Of a stretch of 64,000 bases of DNA, positions 15,101-26,373 are shown piece by piece. This stretch comes from Diprion similis (Eukaryota > Arthropoda > Insecta > Hymenoptera > Diprionidae). The notes beneath the pieces were generated by a model. It saw nothing but the letters and a program-made list of their open reading frames with translations, was not told where the DNA came from and searched no databases. Position 1 is the first letter of the stretch. Every line of letters begins with the position of its first letter. Location of the stretch: assembly GCF_021155765.1 (NCBI RefSeq), contig NC_060114.1, positions 4,588,001-4,652,000 of the forward strand, read 5' to 3'. A program made the position numbers and the translations under genes.

Positions 15101-18100
15101 GCAAAGCGCAACCTCCAGGCTTTCAGGCATAGCTGAGGAACTCGCCGGGCCTAGTCCGATCGCCTCTGAACTGCCGCTGAGGTCTGTTGAACAACGGTAT
15201 CTCGAAGTCATGAAGAATCTGCAATTCGGTAAGCTTCGGTTCATTGCTGTGAATTATTAGTCAGTTTTGGAATTATGGATTTTATTCAATTTTCTTCCGG
15301 CAGTTTTCACTACTTAGTTTTGATGAAGTTAGAATTTATTCATATAAATAGTCTGCAATGTTTATAGGACTCGTAATTCGGGTTGGTGTTCCAAATAATT
15401 GGAATATTTCAGATAATTTTAGCAATTCGGATAGTTTGAGTTATTCAAATTATTTGTGCAATCTCGAATTCTCCTCCTTTTTTTTCTATTCCTCCTATTT
15501 TGAAAGTACTTATTGTTGGTCCAATGAAACGTGTGATGTAAAAATTCTTTTTCAATAGGAAAATGAATGTAATATCTCATGAGAAAATTTCAACTTCAAA
15601 GATGAATGAATTCTCTAACGGTTGCCAAATTTTAGGCATAGGTAAATGAGATTGTAAAATAAGAGTCAATTCAGGGGGAAGAAAAGGATCGTCAATAACA
15701 ATACTTTCTATTATTTGATTTATATGAAAAAATGTGTAAATAAAGCTTGATCTATATACTTTAGAATAAAACAAAGCCCAATCAAATTAAACGATCGCTC
15801 GTCAAGAAACTTATTCCGAAAAGTGACCCACTTTTGTGTTTATTCTACCTCAACACAGCCAATTCAATTGTTATTTATACAATGATTATAACAATACTTT
15901 CAGATACCTACGAAATGATATCAGAAAACTCGGATGCCGGTGGCTACAAATTTGTCGTTTCTTATCACTTTGAGTCGAACATGAGAGCAGCCGGTGAACG
16001 AAGTCATCCAACTAGGGTAAAAAGGCTAGCGCAGGAAGCTGTTACTCTTTCTACTGCTCTACCGCTCTCATACAGCAGCAGCGTGTTCGTCAGATGCGAT
16101 GCGGACAGGCTCGACGTTATGAAGGTACTTTGCGACACCCGCATGAATAATCAATAATTCGCAATAATCGACTATTCTACAAAATTATGTCTCAGGTACA
16201 TAATAATAAATGAAAAACAATTCTTCAGCACAAAAAATTCAAACTACAATCATGTGAAATCTTGTTATATTGGTATATTAAACTCAAAAATTACTCCTGA
16301 CTGTTATTTGACGAGCACAAGTCAATTCATAGTCAACTTTAACAATTTAGCCTGTATATCGACAGTCTTAAAAAACATTCGAATACTTGGATTAGAATGT
16401 GATAAACTATTGGTCATAAGTCCGTCTTTTTCACACGGCTTAAAGTAGTTGTTTTTATTCTGTCAGCAATAAGTGAAATATGATTTACACTGTGTGCTAA
16501 TTGGGGTGGATTAGGACATGGTATCGAGTAAATAAATGTATCAATGAATTATCTAATGAATTTTTTGAATTAACAGCTAGCTTATTTGTAGGTATTGATA
16601 ACAGGACCAGCGGAAACTCCATACGCAAACGGATGTTTCGAATTCGATGTCTACTTTCCCCCAGACTATCCGAACAGTCCGATGATGATAAACTTGGAGA
16701 CAACTGGTCGGCATACGGTTAGATTTAACCCTAACTTGTATAATGACGGCAAAGTATGCCTAAGTGTTTTGAACACGTGGCAAGGTCGACCAGAAGAGAA
16801 ATGGAATGCCCATACCAGTAGTTTTCTTCAGGTAAATAAACTATCGTTTTCTCGTTGCGTGAATTGTTCTTGACTATACGAGTATTCATTTTACACCAAG
16901 GATAGACAAAATTGTGTCAATATTCTTAGAAGCTAAGTTATATTCCTAAATAGCTTATATATCGAAGCTTCGTTTCAATTTATTTCATAATTATCAAAAA
17001 TCTAGTAGATTCATTCAATTTCACTTTGCAATGGCTCAATTTGTTCAGATTTTCTTTTTTTCAGCATTTAATTCAATATTGGAATTTATGCAATACTCAA
17101 CAATGTCAACTTGATATAAAAAATAATGTGTTTCAGTGAATTTGAGGAAATAAGGTTTTGACTAAAATGAACCCCATCGCCAAGTGAAATCAATCATGTT
17201 CAAGAATTTTGAAGAGATTCGAAAACAAGCTTCAACATCTGAGCTTTTTATTACAATTCTAGTATTTGGAGTTTTCTCATTTTCGAAGAGATCTTCGTAG
17301 TTAACGAATATATTAATTTGACGAATACTCAATTTACGACTATCTGGTAGCGAGATTAATAAAAATGATCGCTCTTTAACCATTGAATCTTCGTAACGAT
17401 ATAACTTAAGTGATGGTTGAAATCCAACACGCTGAGCATAAATCACACTAAACCAACCAAGAATCGCAATTTTAACGTACGTCTTTTCTATTTTCACAGG
17501 TTTTAGTCTCCATACAATCGTTAATTCTGGTAGCAGAGCCATACTTCAATGAGCCAGGCTACGAGCGATCACGAGGAACATCCAGTGGAGCTCAATCTAG
17601 TCAAGAATATAACGCCAATATTTGTCAAGCTACTGCCAAGTGGGCAATGCTTGACCAAATACGGAACCCCTGCCCCTGTTTTAAGGAGGTTTGTTTTCTT
17701 TAGCAAGCTCTTCGTTTCGCATCATCATTTTTTATCGGTAAAACGCCATTCAACTTTTACCTCTACATGCTTTAATTCATTCTTCCTTAGGTCATTCATA
17801 CACATTTTTGGATAAAACGACACGAAATTGTCGCGCAACTCGAAGGGTGGATAAGAGACATGGAGCAACACGGGGCTGATCGCCGATCTGGTCGCACCAT
17901 ATCTCTCAATGCGTTGGCACTAAAGGTACTAATTTATCCGTCAAAACGTCACGAGCATTGATAATTAAATTGAATCCTTTTCTAGCAAATCCACTGTGAT
18001 GTATCCAAACGTTGATAGAAAATTGAGACACTGAAAATCTTTTCTCTATTCCGTTTTTTTAGGGTGTATCAAGCAGACTCCAATCGCATACGATAATAGG

Positions 18101-18645
18101 TTCTTTTTTCTTTTCTACGCTACCTTCAGAACTGATTCGTGCGTTTTGTTTGTTACTGCAGAAAATTCTCATACTTGCACTTTCAGTTCTCCAATTAGAA
18201 AGCTTCCTAAATTTTTCCAGTAATATTGTTTAGCTCGAGAAGAAACTGAACTTTACGTAACTCAAGAACACAAAAATAAAAACAGAAATTTAACGAGTAC
18301 TTTTAAAAACAATTATTCTTGAATCGTACTTCGGATATAAAAAAATTTTGCACATTGATTCTACAGAGACATTATAGACTGCTCAGAGATGAGCTGAACA
18401 AGTTGCCAACGCCGGAAGGTTTGGAGGATCTTGTGGAACCGCTTCCATCGCCTGGTTCGCCTTTGGAACTTGTCGGCACACCCGGCAGTCCAAGCACACC
18501 GCCGACACCAACAGCTACGCAGACATCGGTTACAAGCAACACGGTAACACCGGTCAGCAATATCGAACAGGCAAACATTCTGATGCACCACGACATTGAC
18601 ACGGACGTTGAGATGGAAAAAATGGTTTCAAAAGTGTGTGAATAG
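117..18645 (+). CDS. BIRC6: BIRC6/Bruce, 3' half (giant IAP-type E2/E3 ubiquitin enzyme)
   Basis: Encodes the C-terminal half (about 2,460 codons) of the giant inhibitor-of-apoptosis protein that carries its own ubiquitin-conjugating domain; the family restrains caspases and pro-apoptotic factors and acts at membranes, midbody and autophagy. The N-terminal BIR part lies upstream of the window. Exons read by eye, frame kept at each junction: 117-276, 659-1040, 1548-1674, 1832-1993, 2480-2643, 3072-3315, 4088-~4394, 5014-5189, 5535-5733, 5907-6128, 6504-7028, 7954-8224, 8641-8900, 9364-9643, 10079-10464, 10789-10923, 11202-11379, 11608-11753, 11944-12186, 13013-13231, 13417-13638, 13903-15228, 15904-16124, 16592-16831, 17500-17688, 17791-17925, 18367-18645 (stop). 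Only the 4.39-5.01 kb join is unresolved. Identity rests on the UBC region and the block before it ([20 protein letters not shown]), which match the family strongly. Most of the rest is helical-repeat-like and poorly conserved. Confidence 0.93.
659..1040 (+). CDS. BIRC6: BIRC6 acidic exon
   Basis: In-frame exon joined in phase to 117-276 and 1548-1674. It encodes a low-complexity Ala/Ser/Glu/Asp-rich segment ending in a strongly acidic then basic helix ([19 protein letters not shown] followed by RNLLKKG). It is probably a disordered linker with an amphipathic helix between scaffold repeats. The opposite-strand open frame over it is a shadow. Confidence 0.8.
1077..1480. mobile_element. CAGGGTGGC-type MITE copy in BIRC6 intron
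   Basis: A 404-bp stretch begins CAGGGTGGCAACT and ends with the near inverse AGTGGCTACCCTG. Its right end (GGGAAATTTCAAATCC then AAATTGAGTGGCTACCCTG) matches the right end of the element at 48473-48842. No coding potential. The ends resemble hAT-type non-autonomous elements, but I cannot see a clear target duplication. Confidence 0.6.
4088..4515 (+). CDS. BIRC6: BIRC6 exon plus possible extra small exon, boundaries unresolved
   Basis: The exon opens after TCATCAG at 4088 in phase 0 and reads in frame to a stop just past 4394. Its best donor (TTG|GTAAAA, end 4394) leaves two bases over, whereas the next sure exon at 5014 needs one base over. A small exon after the strong acceptor CTTACAG (from 4438) could mend this. 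In one frame it reads [18 protein letters not shown]; in the frame that follows the best donor it reads [18 protein letters not shown]. Neither choice joins neatly to 5014 with a consensus donor. An alternative acceptor at 4975 would also fit the 4394 donor. Confidence 0.5.
7361..7879. mobile_element. Related CAGG..CCCTG element in BIRC6 intron
   Basis: Starts CAGGATGTCTAGTGTC and ends GACCCTGGACACCCTG, imperfect inverted ends about 519 bp apart. Inside are the phrases CTGGGAAATGCCAGGAAATTT and CTGGAAAATGTCAGGGAATTC, which recur in the other CAGGGTG elements of this window. It lies wholly in the intron between exons 6504-7028 and 7954-8224. Confidence 0.5.
13903..15228 (+). CDS. BIRC6: BIRC6 largest exon in window (pre-UBC region)
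   Basis: A single 1,326-base exon with a clean TTTCAG acceptor and GTAAGC donor, in frame with both neighbours. It starts with an acidic, Ser/Pro-rich linker ([18 protein letters not shown], then a proline cluster [11 protein letters not shown]). A leucine-rich helical stretch follows ([46 protein letters not shown]). The composition suits an armadillo-like helical scaffold. It is much more GC-rich than the surrounding introns. Several long antisense and alternate-frame open frames over it are shadows. Confidence 0.9.
15904..17925 (+). CDS. BIRC6: BIRC6 UBC (E2) catalytic domain exons
   Basis: Four consecutive exons (15904-16124, 16592-16831, 17500-17688, 17791-17925) encode the UBC fold that accepts ubiquitin from E1 as a thioester. 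The exon from 16592 carries the E2 core motifs [19 protein letters not shown] and [20 protein letters not shown]. The catalytic cysteine is the C of KVCLS, codon 16757-16759. The following exon has the helix region [19 protein letters not shown], and the last has the C-terminal helix beginning [16 protein letters not shown]. All key residues are intact, so the enzyme should be active. Junctions between these exons fall in phase 0. Confidence 0.95.
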
Positions 18646-19440
18646 AAAGGGCTGAACGATGATTTAACCGGATATTATAAATTGTTGGACCTTTTGAAAA
18701 GTCTATCGTGTTACGTGTTACGAACAATAATAATGGATTGATCATATTCGATGATGTCAGGGGGGTGAGATCGAAACTGGGCGGGGTTAAGGCAAAAAAT
18801 TCCCGAAAACCGGGCTAAGAAAACGACGTACAGGTATAATTGAATCGATTAATGAACGTTGCGTGTCTGTATGTATGTAAGTATCTAATTGCTCTCACAA
18901 ATTAGACTACACGTCGTCTTCTACTCTTTTCATTATACCGCGTGTACTGTTCAAGTACAACAAATGTTACTTGATATTTATTATACATATTATGTTCCTC
19001 ATTTATGTAGCTGTGTTTTACCTCCCATCCCATTCCTAGTACGTGAAATGCGACCTGACCTAAGATCTAAGATATTTTCTTCGAGACAATGAAAACTGGT
19101 ACGTCGTTGTGTAGCAAGTCAATCATTAGTTTTCTTTAGTTTTTCTTTTTTCTTTACTTTTTTTTTCATCTTTTCAAGAGGAAAATGTGAACAAATACAT
19201 AAACCGCTATCATGGAGCGATAAATCGAAAAATATGAAAAAAAAATTTTTATTTTCGAATCTATACTACTTTGAAATAAAGACGTAGCAATTATGTGTAA
19301 TTGTAACTAATCAGACAACCGTAATTTCATATGAAATGATCCTTAAAATGAATAAATAGAAAGAATGAAAAAAAGAAACAAAAAAACACAAGAACAACGC
19401 AAAATTCAAGGAATAAAGTTATTTCTGTTTTCAATTTTGT
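18646..19440 (+). terminator. BIRC6 3' UTR and polyadenylation region
   Basis: AT-rich non-coding stretch after the BIRC6 stop. AATAAA signals lie at 19275-19280, 19351-19356 and 19412-19417. The last is followed by a T/G-rich tract, so the transcript most likely ends near 19.44 kb. Confidence 0.6.
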
Positions 19441-22400
19441 TTTAATATATTCAACACCCACAAGTTAGGTTTTTACGTGCCTTTTATCAATTCAAACATG
19501 GACTTCGCGCCGTTCGTGAAAAAATATTTAACATGAATATTGATTGCCATTCTACATGAAAGCGTTCTAGATTGACGATAGAATGTTTTAAAAATAAATT
19601 GTACAATTTACAGTTAAAAATTCATGTGAAATATTTCATCGCTAACCTCGCGGTGTGTAGGTATATACATATATGTATAGATATTGTATACATTATGGTA
19701 GCTCTTAATTATCGGTCCTGGAAACAAATTTGATCTTGCCGATAATACGATCGGCACCAAATAAATATTTTTAAAGAACTGCAGAAGTGCAAGCCCACAC
19801 ATTGATTAGAAATTATGTTTATAAGCATATTTTACTTCTCATCTCCAATAACATTTATTTTTAAGGTACTCCAAGTCATTCTACCACAGTCCAGTAAACA
19901 TGTTTTACCCTAGAACGCGTTTCTTGTTGGTAAAATTGTTCATTTTTTCATAAGGAAACGATTGGTGAAGAGTAAATTGAATTCAATTGAAGTTTAATTG
20001 TTATGTTAGCATTAGTATTAACGCGATAACGTTAATTCTTTGAGCGCAGTTTGAAAGTCGGCTGGAATCGTTTACGACCCCGTACAGGTGTTCCAGGGTT
20101 AAAAAATCCTGAACTTTACACGAGTCTTACAGTTTTTTCGACTGGAAATCAACGGTACTAGGTGTAACTTAGATTCATACGAATATGACATTTTTCAATA
20201 TGCGTTCTAGTCTTGTGAAATAAAAAAAAATTCAATTCGTAATATACTTGAAATCAGTGTTATTGCAATGATGAACAACAGATGTTTGAGTTGCGCTTGT
20301 GCAAAGATTTGTTTTTTCTTCTTTTTTTATATTTATTTGGAGCTGATTCAATGGCTGGAATTTTTTCCAAGCTCCTATAAAGGGTCACCCTAATACATAC
20401 ATATACAGTGTATATAATATATGTAATGTATGTATGTATACAGAAAAGCACCTGCATAAAGATCAGTAGATTGAATGCGCAAATATGTGTAGCGCACTTG
20501 TGACTTATAGTTCTACGCCAGTACTGACCGATCTCAAAATAGCTTTGAACGTGCTTGCATAACGAAAAATTCTAATCTGATTATCATTTTCTCTTATTAT
20601 CTTCCATTGTATTTTTAGAATTGATATTTAGTCCAACATGGGGTCATACTTAGGAAAAAATTTATACATATATATATATATATATATTTCAATCCATTGA
20701 CAATACTATCGTTTCATGTAATAATTGAATGTAAATTAAAATTAAATGAGATTGGCAGGAATAATGTTGGCAAGCAAATGTATCAAGTTACCAATAGTGT
20801 GTAAAAACTTTTCTGTGATAGTTTTAAATTCGAATATCTTACACAAATTTTATGGAGATTCTGTGTTTTTGTGGATTCTAGGGAAATGCGCTTCTTAGTT
20901 TTTCAAGAAAATAACAGATATCTCTGAAACACTTAGATTTTCTTTGGTTGTTGTCTACATCAGTTTCTAAATTATGGCTCAGATTTAAATTTTTCTAAAT
21001 ATTTCTTTGGCATTTTATGGATATCTCTGATTTTTTCCGAATTAACGTCAAACTTCGGCAGAATGTGAGGATTAGATGTAGTAATGTCATGTAAAATAGT
21101 GATCGAGATTGTGTTTTAACTAATGATCTGACGAGTAGGTAAGATTACTTGGTACTGCTTGCAAAATTTATATCTGAAAGTCTCGAAAGACAATTCTTTT
21201 TTGCGTTTATCTTTTTAATGTGTAAATTTTCTGTTTTCTTTCCAACTGTAAACAATATTTTTTTCAGTCATCTTTGTGGTAACCATAAACATAGATGTTG
21301 TAATTGGGCTACGTTGCGCAGGAAATCCTTCACACAATTTTTGTTACTAGACTTTTTACATGAGATTTCTGAACGTCCAAAACTCGACTGGTGGAGTAAG
21401 TTGATTTCTAAAAAGTCTGATGATGAAAATGATACGACAGATCAACTTCATTGTTACAAAAACGAGATATCAAATTATGCTCGATCAAAATACATTTCAC
21501 TTTGGATTACTAAGAACGAATTTTTGTCTAACGATTTTCTTATAATGAGAAGAGGAATCATATTATTAAAGGAATGAAGATACTTTGACTTCACCTCAGA
21601 CGAAATGAGAAATTTGTAAATTTAGAACTGTCCTATATTTATTCCGAATTTAAGGCTAGTGTATCCGATGTGCTAATTTGCAGTTCAATATGGGTATACA
21701 TAACACCATTCCCGTAACGAATAATCGACTCAGGACTCCAAGCTGTGTATTCTTGCAGAAGTGGAGAGACCAATTGATTTGTAATTCAATTACGACTTGC
21801 ATTTTATTATGAGTATCTTTTACAAAATCAGCAGTAGAGAGACGATGGCATTAAGACGTTGATATCTCAGCTAATGATTCTTCGTTACGACATGCTTAAG
21901 TGATAAGCAACATTGAATTATAATAGTTCTGATATCTAACTGTTTTAAGTTAAATTATTACTATTTTTCAAAATCTTTTATTTGTAACATAAGCTCCGTT
22001 ATTCTAACGATTTATACTGAATACACAATTTAATTCGAAGAGTACGGAGCATTTAATAAATGAAAAATAACGCGTAGCTTTGCCAACTGATAGAATTGGT
22101 TACATAAGAATATGGACGAATACAAGTATGTAATAGAAATGAGTAAATGAACAATCTATATTGCCATACATTTATACGTATTTGAACTTCATTATTTTCG
22201 TAATGTAACGATTATTCAAGAAATATCACGAATGTAAAGTGAATATATTAATGTACTTATCGAAAATAATCCCATAGGAAATGTTCGCTCATACGTATAC
22301 ATATTTTGTATATGCATAGTGATTTCAGACGAATGAAATTGTTTTTTTGGTTGTTTATAGAGAAAGAAGACATGGGGGTTTAATGATATTAACATAAAAG

Positions 22401-22915
22401 AATATAACAATAAGTGATAAGAGATATTATTTTCAAATAATCTTTGGTTTTGTAATTTTTGTATCATATGTTGTATCATTATTGAATGCCTGTAAAAATA
22501 ACGTACCTACGCAAGTACGCGAATAACGATTAGAAATACAAACTTGAATTCAGATAGAACAAAATCGTAATTCTCTTTATTATTCACACTTGTCCAAAAT
22601 AGCAACGTATAGTGCCTAGCGAGTGAGTCAGTTTAGCTAGTGGGATCTTTGTTCAGGCTTCATATGTTATTACGGCAGTCGATACGATGATGAATCAATT
22701 ATTTGTCAAAATTTTTGTCTCATTTGCATGACTGAGAGACAGGAATATGTGACAATTGACGAATAGGAATAGTCCGGGGGCTACTGAAATTTTTTTGTGA
22801 CACATTTGATAAAGAATAATTTCATTATTTTCGTGTCATAATCACGCCTTCTTGACATAAAATCAACTCCTGCCGGCGCACTAGCGGGACAACGCTTATC
22901 AGCAGCTTATCAATG
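19441..22915. other. Intergenic AT-rich DNA, no supported gene
   Basis: No exon chain or conserved protein is visible on either strand. It contains an AT dinucleotide run near 20666-20690, scattered short repeats and one isolated 142-codon open frame (21149-21577), listed separately. Otherwise I see nothing in it. Confidence 0.6.
21149..21577 (+). other. Isolated open frame, possible exon relic, unidentified
   Basis: An open frame of 142 codons starting from a non-ATG codon, with a pyrimidine-rich TTTTTTTCAG about 120 bases in. From there it reads a mixed-composition segment including ISERPKLDWWSKLIS and a following acidic stretch. The DWWSK pentapeptide followed by Leu..Tyr..Glu recalls a motif in ferlin-family proteins, but the match is too short to name it. 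No partner exons are seen nearby. It could be a relic of a duplicated exon or chance. Confidence 0.2.
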
Positions 22916-23087
22916 TTGTTAAAAAAAAAAAAAACGAGTAAGTGACAAACATGATAAAAGCTGAAACTTCACCTATTTTTTTTCACAGTTTAATGACATA
23001 TCAGTTAGGAAAAAAATCACCTATATATATATATATTATGACGGGAATTTCCGCATTTTCAAAAATATTTCAAATATATATATATAT

Positions 23088-23140
23088 CTTCTCGCTCACT
23101 CACTCCCTAGGAACGCCGTAGGGAGAGAGTGAGCGAGAAG
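23088..23140. repeat. Perfect-stem palindrome just upstream of the transposon-like gene
   Basis: Arms 23088-23110 (CTTCTCGCTCACTCACTCCC) and 23119-23140 (GGGAGAGAGTGAGCGAGAAG) pair with few mismatches around an 8-base loop. It ends about 105 bases before the ATG at 23246 and is preceded by TA dinucleotide runs. It may be a terminal or subterminal repeat of the element, or its promoter; the GAGA-like units could also bind GAGA factor. Confidence 0.6.
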
Positions 23141-23273
23141 AGAGCCATCTGGCATCGCTAGACAAGTATGGCAGGATTCGTATTGTAATTTATTCGGTTC
23201 GCTTCTTGCTCTGCTCTAGTACGGACGGCTAAATCAGTTTCTGCGATGGCTACACTGAATCCAATGTGCGTTT

Positions 23274-23307
<34 letters not shown>

Positions 23308-23611
23308 GATAAAATACTTTCTTTCACACAAGAACGTTTTAATAAATGTGCTGAAATTTTGAAAATTCGTAAAGCAAATAAATTGCAATGGAGCAACGTA
23401 CAATTACCACAAACTTTAAGTGACATTGGTGGTTACCATTCAAAGTGTTTGAGCAATTTCAGTGCATTGAAAGCGAAATATAAACAATCTGGTACCTCTG
23501 GAGGTGAACAGCAACCGTTATCAGAGCCTTCGACATCTGCGATTACAAATAAGTAAGCATGAATAATTACTCAATTTATTATTCTCTCAGTTATTTGAGT
23601 ATAAGTTTTAA

Positions 23612-24800
23612 GGCCTTAGGCCACTCTAGGACAGGGTTGCAAATTTTTTAATGAAAAAGTAATGCATTAACCATTACTTTTTCAATTCACAATGGAAATA
23701 ATTTTCATTACAACATTAAATTTAATGTTTTAATGGAAATTATTTCCATTAATTATTAAATTTAATAATTTAATGGTAATAATTTCCATTAAAACATTAG
23801 ATTCAATGATATGGTGGAAATAATTTTTATTAAAACATTAAATTTAATGATATAGTGGAAACAATTTCCATTGAAACATTAAATTTAATGTTTTAATGAA
23901 AACACTAATGCAATTAAAAAAGTAATGCATTATTTGCAACCCTGCTCTAGGATTTTCAAAAAATCGATTTTTTTTTGTTTTTTTGTTAATATGTCCCCTT
24001 AAAGCCTCAAGAATAATAAAAAAAAAATGTTTCATAGTCCGGAAAATTCTCAAACGTCATTTTTTAAAAGTTTTTTCAAGGTACCCGCTGAGAATTATTT
24101 ATTTTCGGGGTTCCAAAAAGTATGTAAGGGTCGGATAATAGTTCGTAGATGATATAATAATAAAGTAATATGGTGGACTCGCCACCATCTTCATCAAGAT
24201 CTCACAATGATCAAGGAAATGTTCTACTATAGAATGTTACTCAAAACTTTAAACGCGTTTTTCTCGAAAGTGCATTTCGCAAATCGGCCGGACACATAAT
24301 TCAAACAATTCTTGACCGATTGACTTGAAATTTGAACTGTACATTCAAAATTACATTCTGAGTAGAAGTGCGTAGGATTTTTTCATTATACAGCATAGTT
24401 ATATTGTTATAAACAATTTTCTGGTGATTTTTCAGGGCATTTTAGTTTTTTTTTTTTCAAAAATGTGCCATTTTTGCAAAAATCAATATATCGAAAAAAT
24501 CCTACGCACTTCTATAGCAATTCTCATAAATAATCGAAAAAATATTGGTTTTTTTATCGTAACTTAAAAATTGCAGAAGCAACTTGTCCGGCCGTTTACC
24601 CGCCTGGAAAAACGGCATCTTGCTAGAAATGTTCCACATAGCTGCCATTTTGATATTTATCGCTTTGAAAAAAATAGCTTTTGTAGTTTATGAGTTCTAT
24701 AATGAAGACTATTTTTTAGAATTTCGATTTATTTCATAGTTCCGCTGAAAAAAATTTCCAAAATATGCCCTTTTTTTGGCCTGTAGAGTGGCCTAAGGCC
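23612..24800. mobile_element. TTAA-flanked inverted-repeat element (piggyBac/Kolobok-like MITE)
   Basis: Flanked by TTAA at 23608-23611 and 24801-24804. The ends are perfect 17-bp inverted repeats: GGCCTTAGGCCACTCTA (23612-23628) and its complement at 24784-24800. An internal stem also exists: AGAAGTGCGTAGGATTTTTT near 24364 against its complement near 24497. No transposase frame is present. TTAA duplication is typical of piggyBac and Kolobok groups; ends starting GG fit Kolobok better. It sits in the intron of the transposon-like gene and is itself interrupted by the hAT MITE. Confidence 0.8.
23632..23944. mobile_element. hAT-type MITE, 313 bp, with perfect 8-bp target duplication
   Basis: Begins CAGGGTTGCAAAT and ends ATTTGCAACCCTG, perfect inverted ends. 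The flanking octamer CTCTAGGA is present on both sides (23624-23631 and 23945-23952). Eight-base duplications and CAGGG..CCCTG ends are hallmarks of hAT transposons. The interior is a tandem AT-rich array of units like TTTCCATTAAAACATTAAATT and has no coding capacity. It inserted inside the left part of the TTAA element. Confidence 0.88.
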
Positions 24801-26373
24801 TTAAGGCGTTGATTTACGATCTTGTGATTTCAATAGATAATATGAAACATTATCTTCCATATTTATTAGTTTTATTGAGTAACAATTTATTGTATTTCAG
24901 TGAAAACATTGAAACAAAAGTAGTCTCCAAGCCTACGGTAGAAGAATCCGGGGAATCAATGTGTGATGACTCAATTGCCGCATCAGAAGAACTTGACGAC
25001 GATCCGGCTGAGGATGTGGCAATGGATCATAAAAAAACATGTATTTTCTGCAACTCCGAACGCAAAAAGTCAAAAGTTCGTAGGCAAAATTTGCATACGT
25101 GTAGCACGGAAAGTGCTATTGAAAATATAAAGTCCCAGGCTACGAAGTGCAATGACCAGAGTTTATTGCAGGAAATTGACAAAAGATTATCGCAAGGGCA
25201 CCCGATTTTATATCACGTAATTTGCAGTGTTGTATTGAACAATCGATTCAGATCGCAAATAACAGCACAAAAAGAGATATCTGATTGGCACAAGAGACGA
25301 GAAACAGGTAGTGCGGCATTTGAAGACGTTTGTTCATTTGTCGAAGAAAATATCATTCGAAACAACAACATGTATTTTCTTGACTTTATTCGGAACATGT
25401 ATGTTGAAAATCTCACTCAGGATATCGACGCTGTTGAAAAATCATCACAGACATTCTCTACACGGTATATGGAAGAGAGATTGTTGAAAAAATATTCGAA
25501 ACAAATAGCTGTTATAGAGATGAAGAAGCGGAGAATAGTGAAACCTTATGCAGGCGTTGCACTTCAACATACCGATTTTTATATTCTCAAAGACAAAGAC
25601 GTCGTACAAAAAGCAGCACTCATTTTGCGTAGGTCAATACGAACAATAAAAAAAGAAGCGTTACCAGAAAAAATTAATGTTTCCGATTCGATTAACGGGG
25701 AGTGTACAGTTCCTAACATATTGACGGATTTTTACACCACTTTATTGAGCGGCGGTGCAACTGGTCGAAAATACAGTCCACGTTGCCGAAGACTTGCCGA
25801 TTCGTTTTCAGAGGATGTAATCCAAGCCGTTTCGAACGGAACAATTATGCTTTCGAAAGATATTGTACCAGGGCTGGCACTGAAAAGCTTGACCAATAGC
25901 AAAAAAATTGTTAGAATCATCAATCGATACGGCCATTATTGTAGCTATTCAACGCTACAAGGATTAGAAACGGAAGCAACTTCTTCATGTGCTAATCAAT
26001 CGGATATTTGCCCAGAGGACATAATAAGATCACCGAATTTATGCACCGCCTTAGCGTTTGATAACTTCGATCGATTTGTTAACACTGCTAGTGGAAAGGA
26101 TTTTTCAAAATATTAATGACACCGCTGAACGAGTAATCGAAAGTGATGTGAACAATGAAAATCCCGGGACCTCGGATAGTAGCAACAAAAGAAAAAGGCG
26201 ACGTACGTACGTTTGACGTCATTACTAATGACCTAGAATCATATGAGAAGAAGGCAAAAGTAACAGAAACTCTGCTGCCACTCAATATTACGTCTGAAAC
26301 TCAAATGTCAGAGAATATTAAATCCGCTCAAAAAATCGATACAGTATGGTGCATTAACCATCGCCAAAAGTAA

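Larger units (their letters stand above)
23246..26373 (+). pseudogene. Decayed member of a multicopy transposon-like gene family
   Basis: Two-exon gene: exon 1 from ATG 23246 to 23552 (donor AA|GTAAGC), exon 2 from 24901 (acceptor TTTCAG) in matching phase. Exon 1 begins MATLNPMCVFC, but a run of 28 A (23279-23306) throws it out of frame; the original frame resumes with SFTQERFNKCAEILKIRKA. Exon 2 is open to 26116 and ends AFDNFDRFVNTASGKD, a motif I recall from multicopy uncharacterised proteins of insects and other invertebrates. A frameshift then gives an early stop; the family sequence continues in other frames (INDTAERVIE, then TNDLESYEKKAK) to 26373. Both exons carry a CxFC..C..YHxxC module, suggesting paired zinc-binding units. 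Function unknown; a mobile-element origin is inferred. Confidence 0.65.

Noticed and set aside
13972-15244. Several long open frames antisense and out of frame over the largest BIRC6 exon
   Set aside because: They arise from the GC-rich coding exon, have no family features, and the sense frame matches BIRC6 with matching splice phases.
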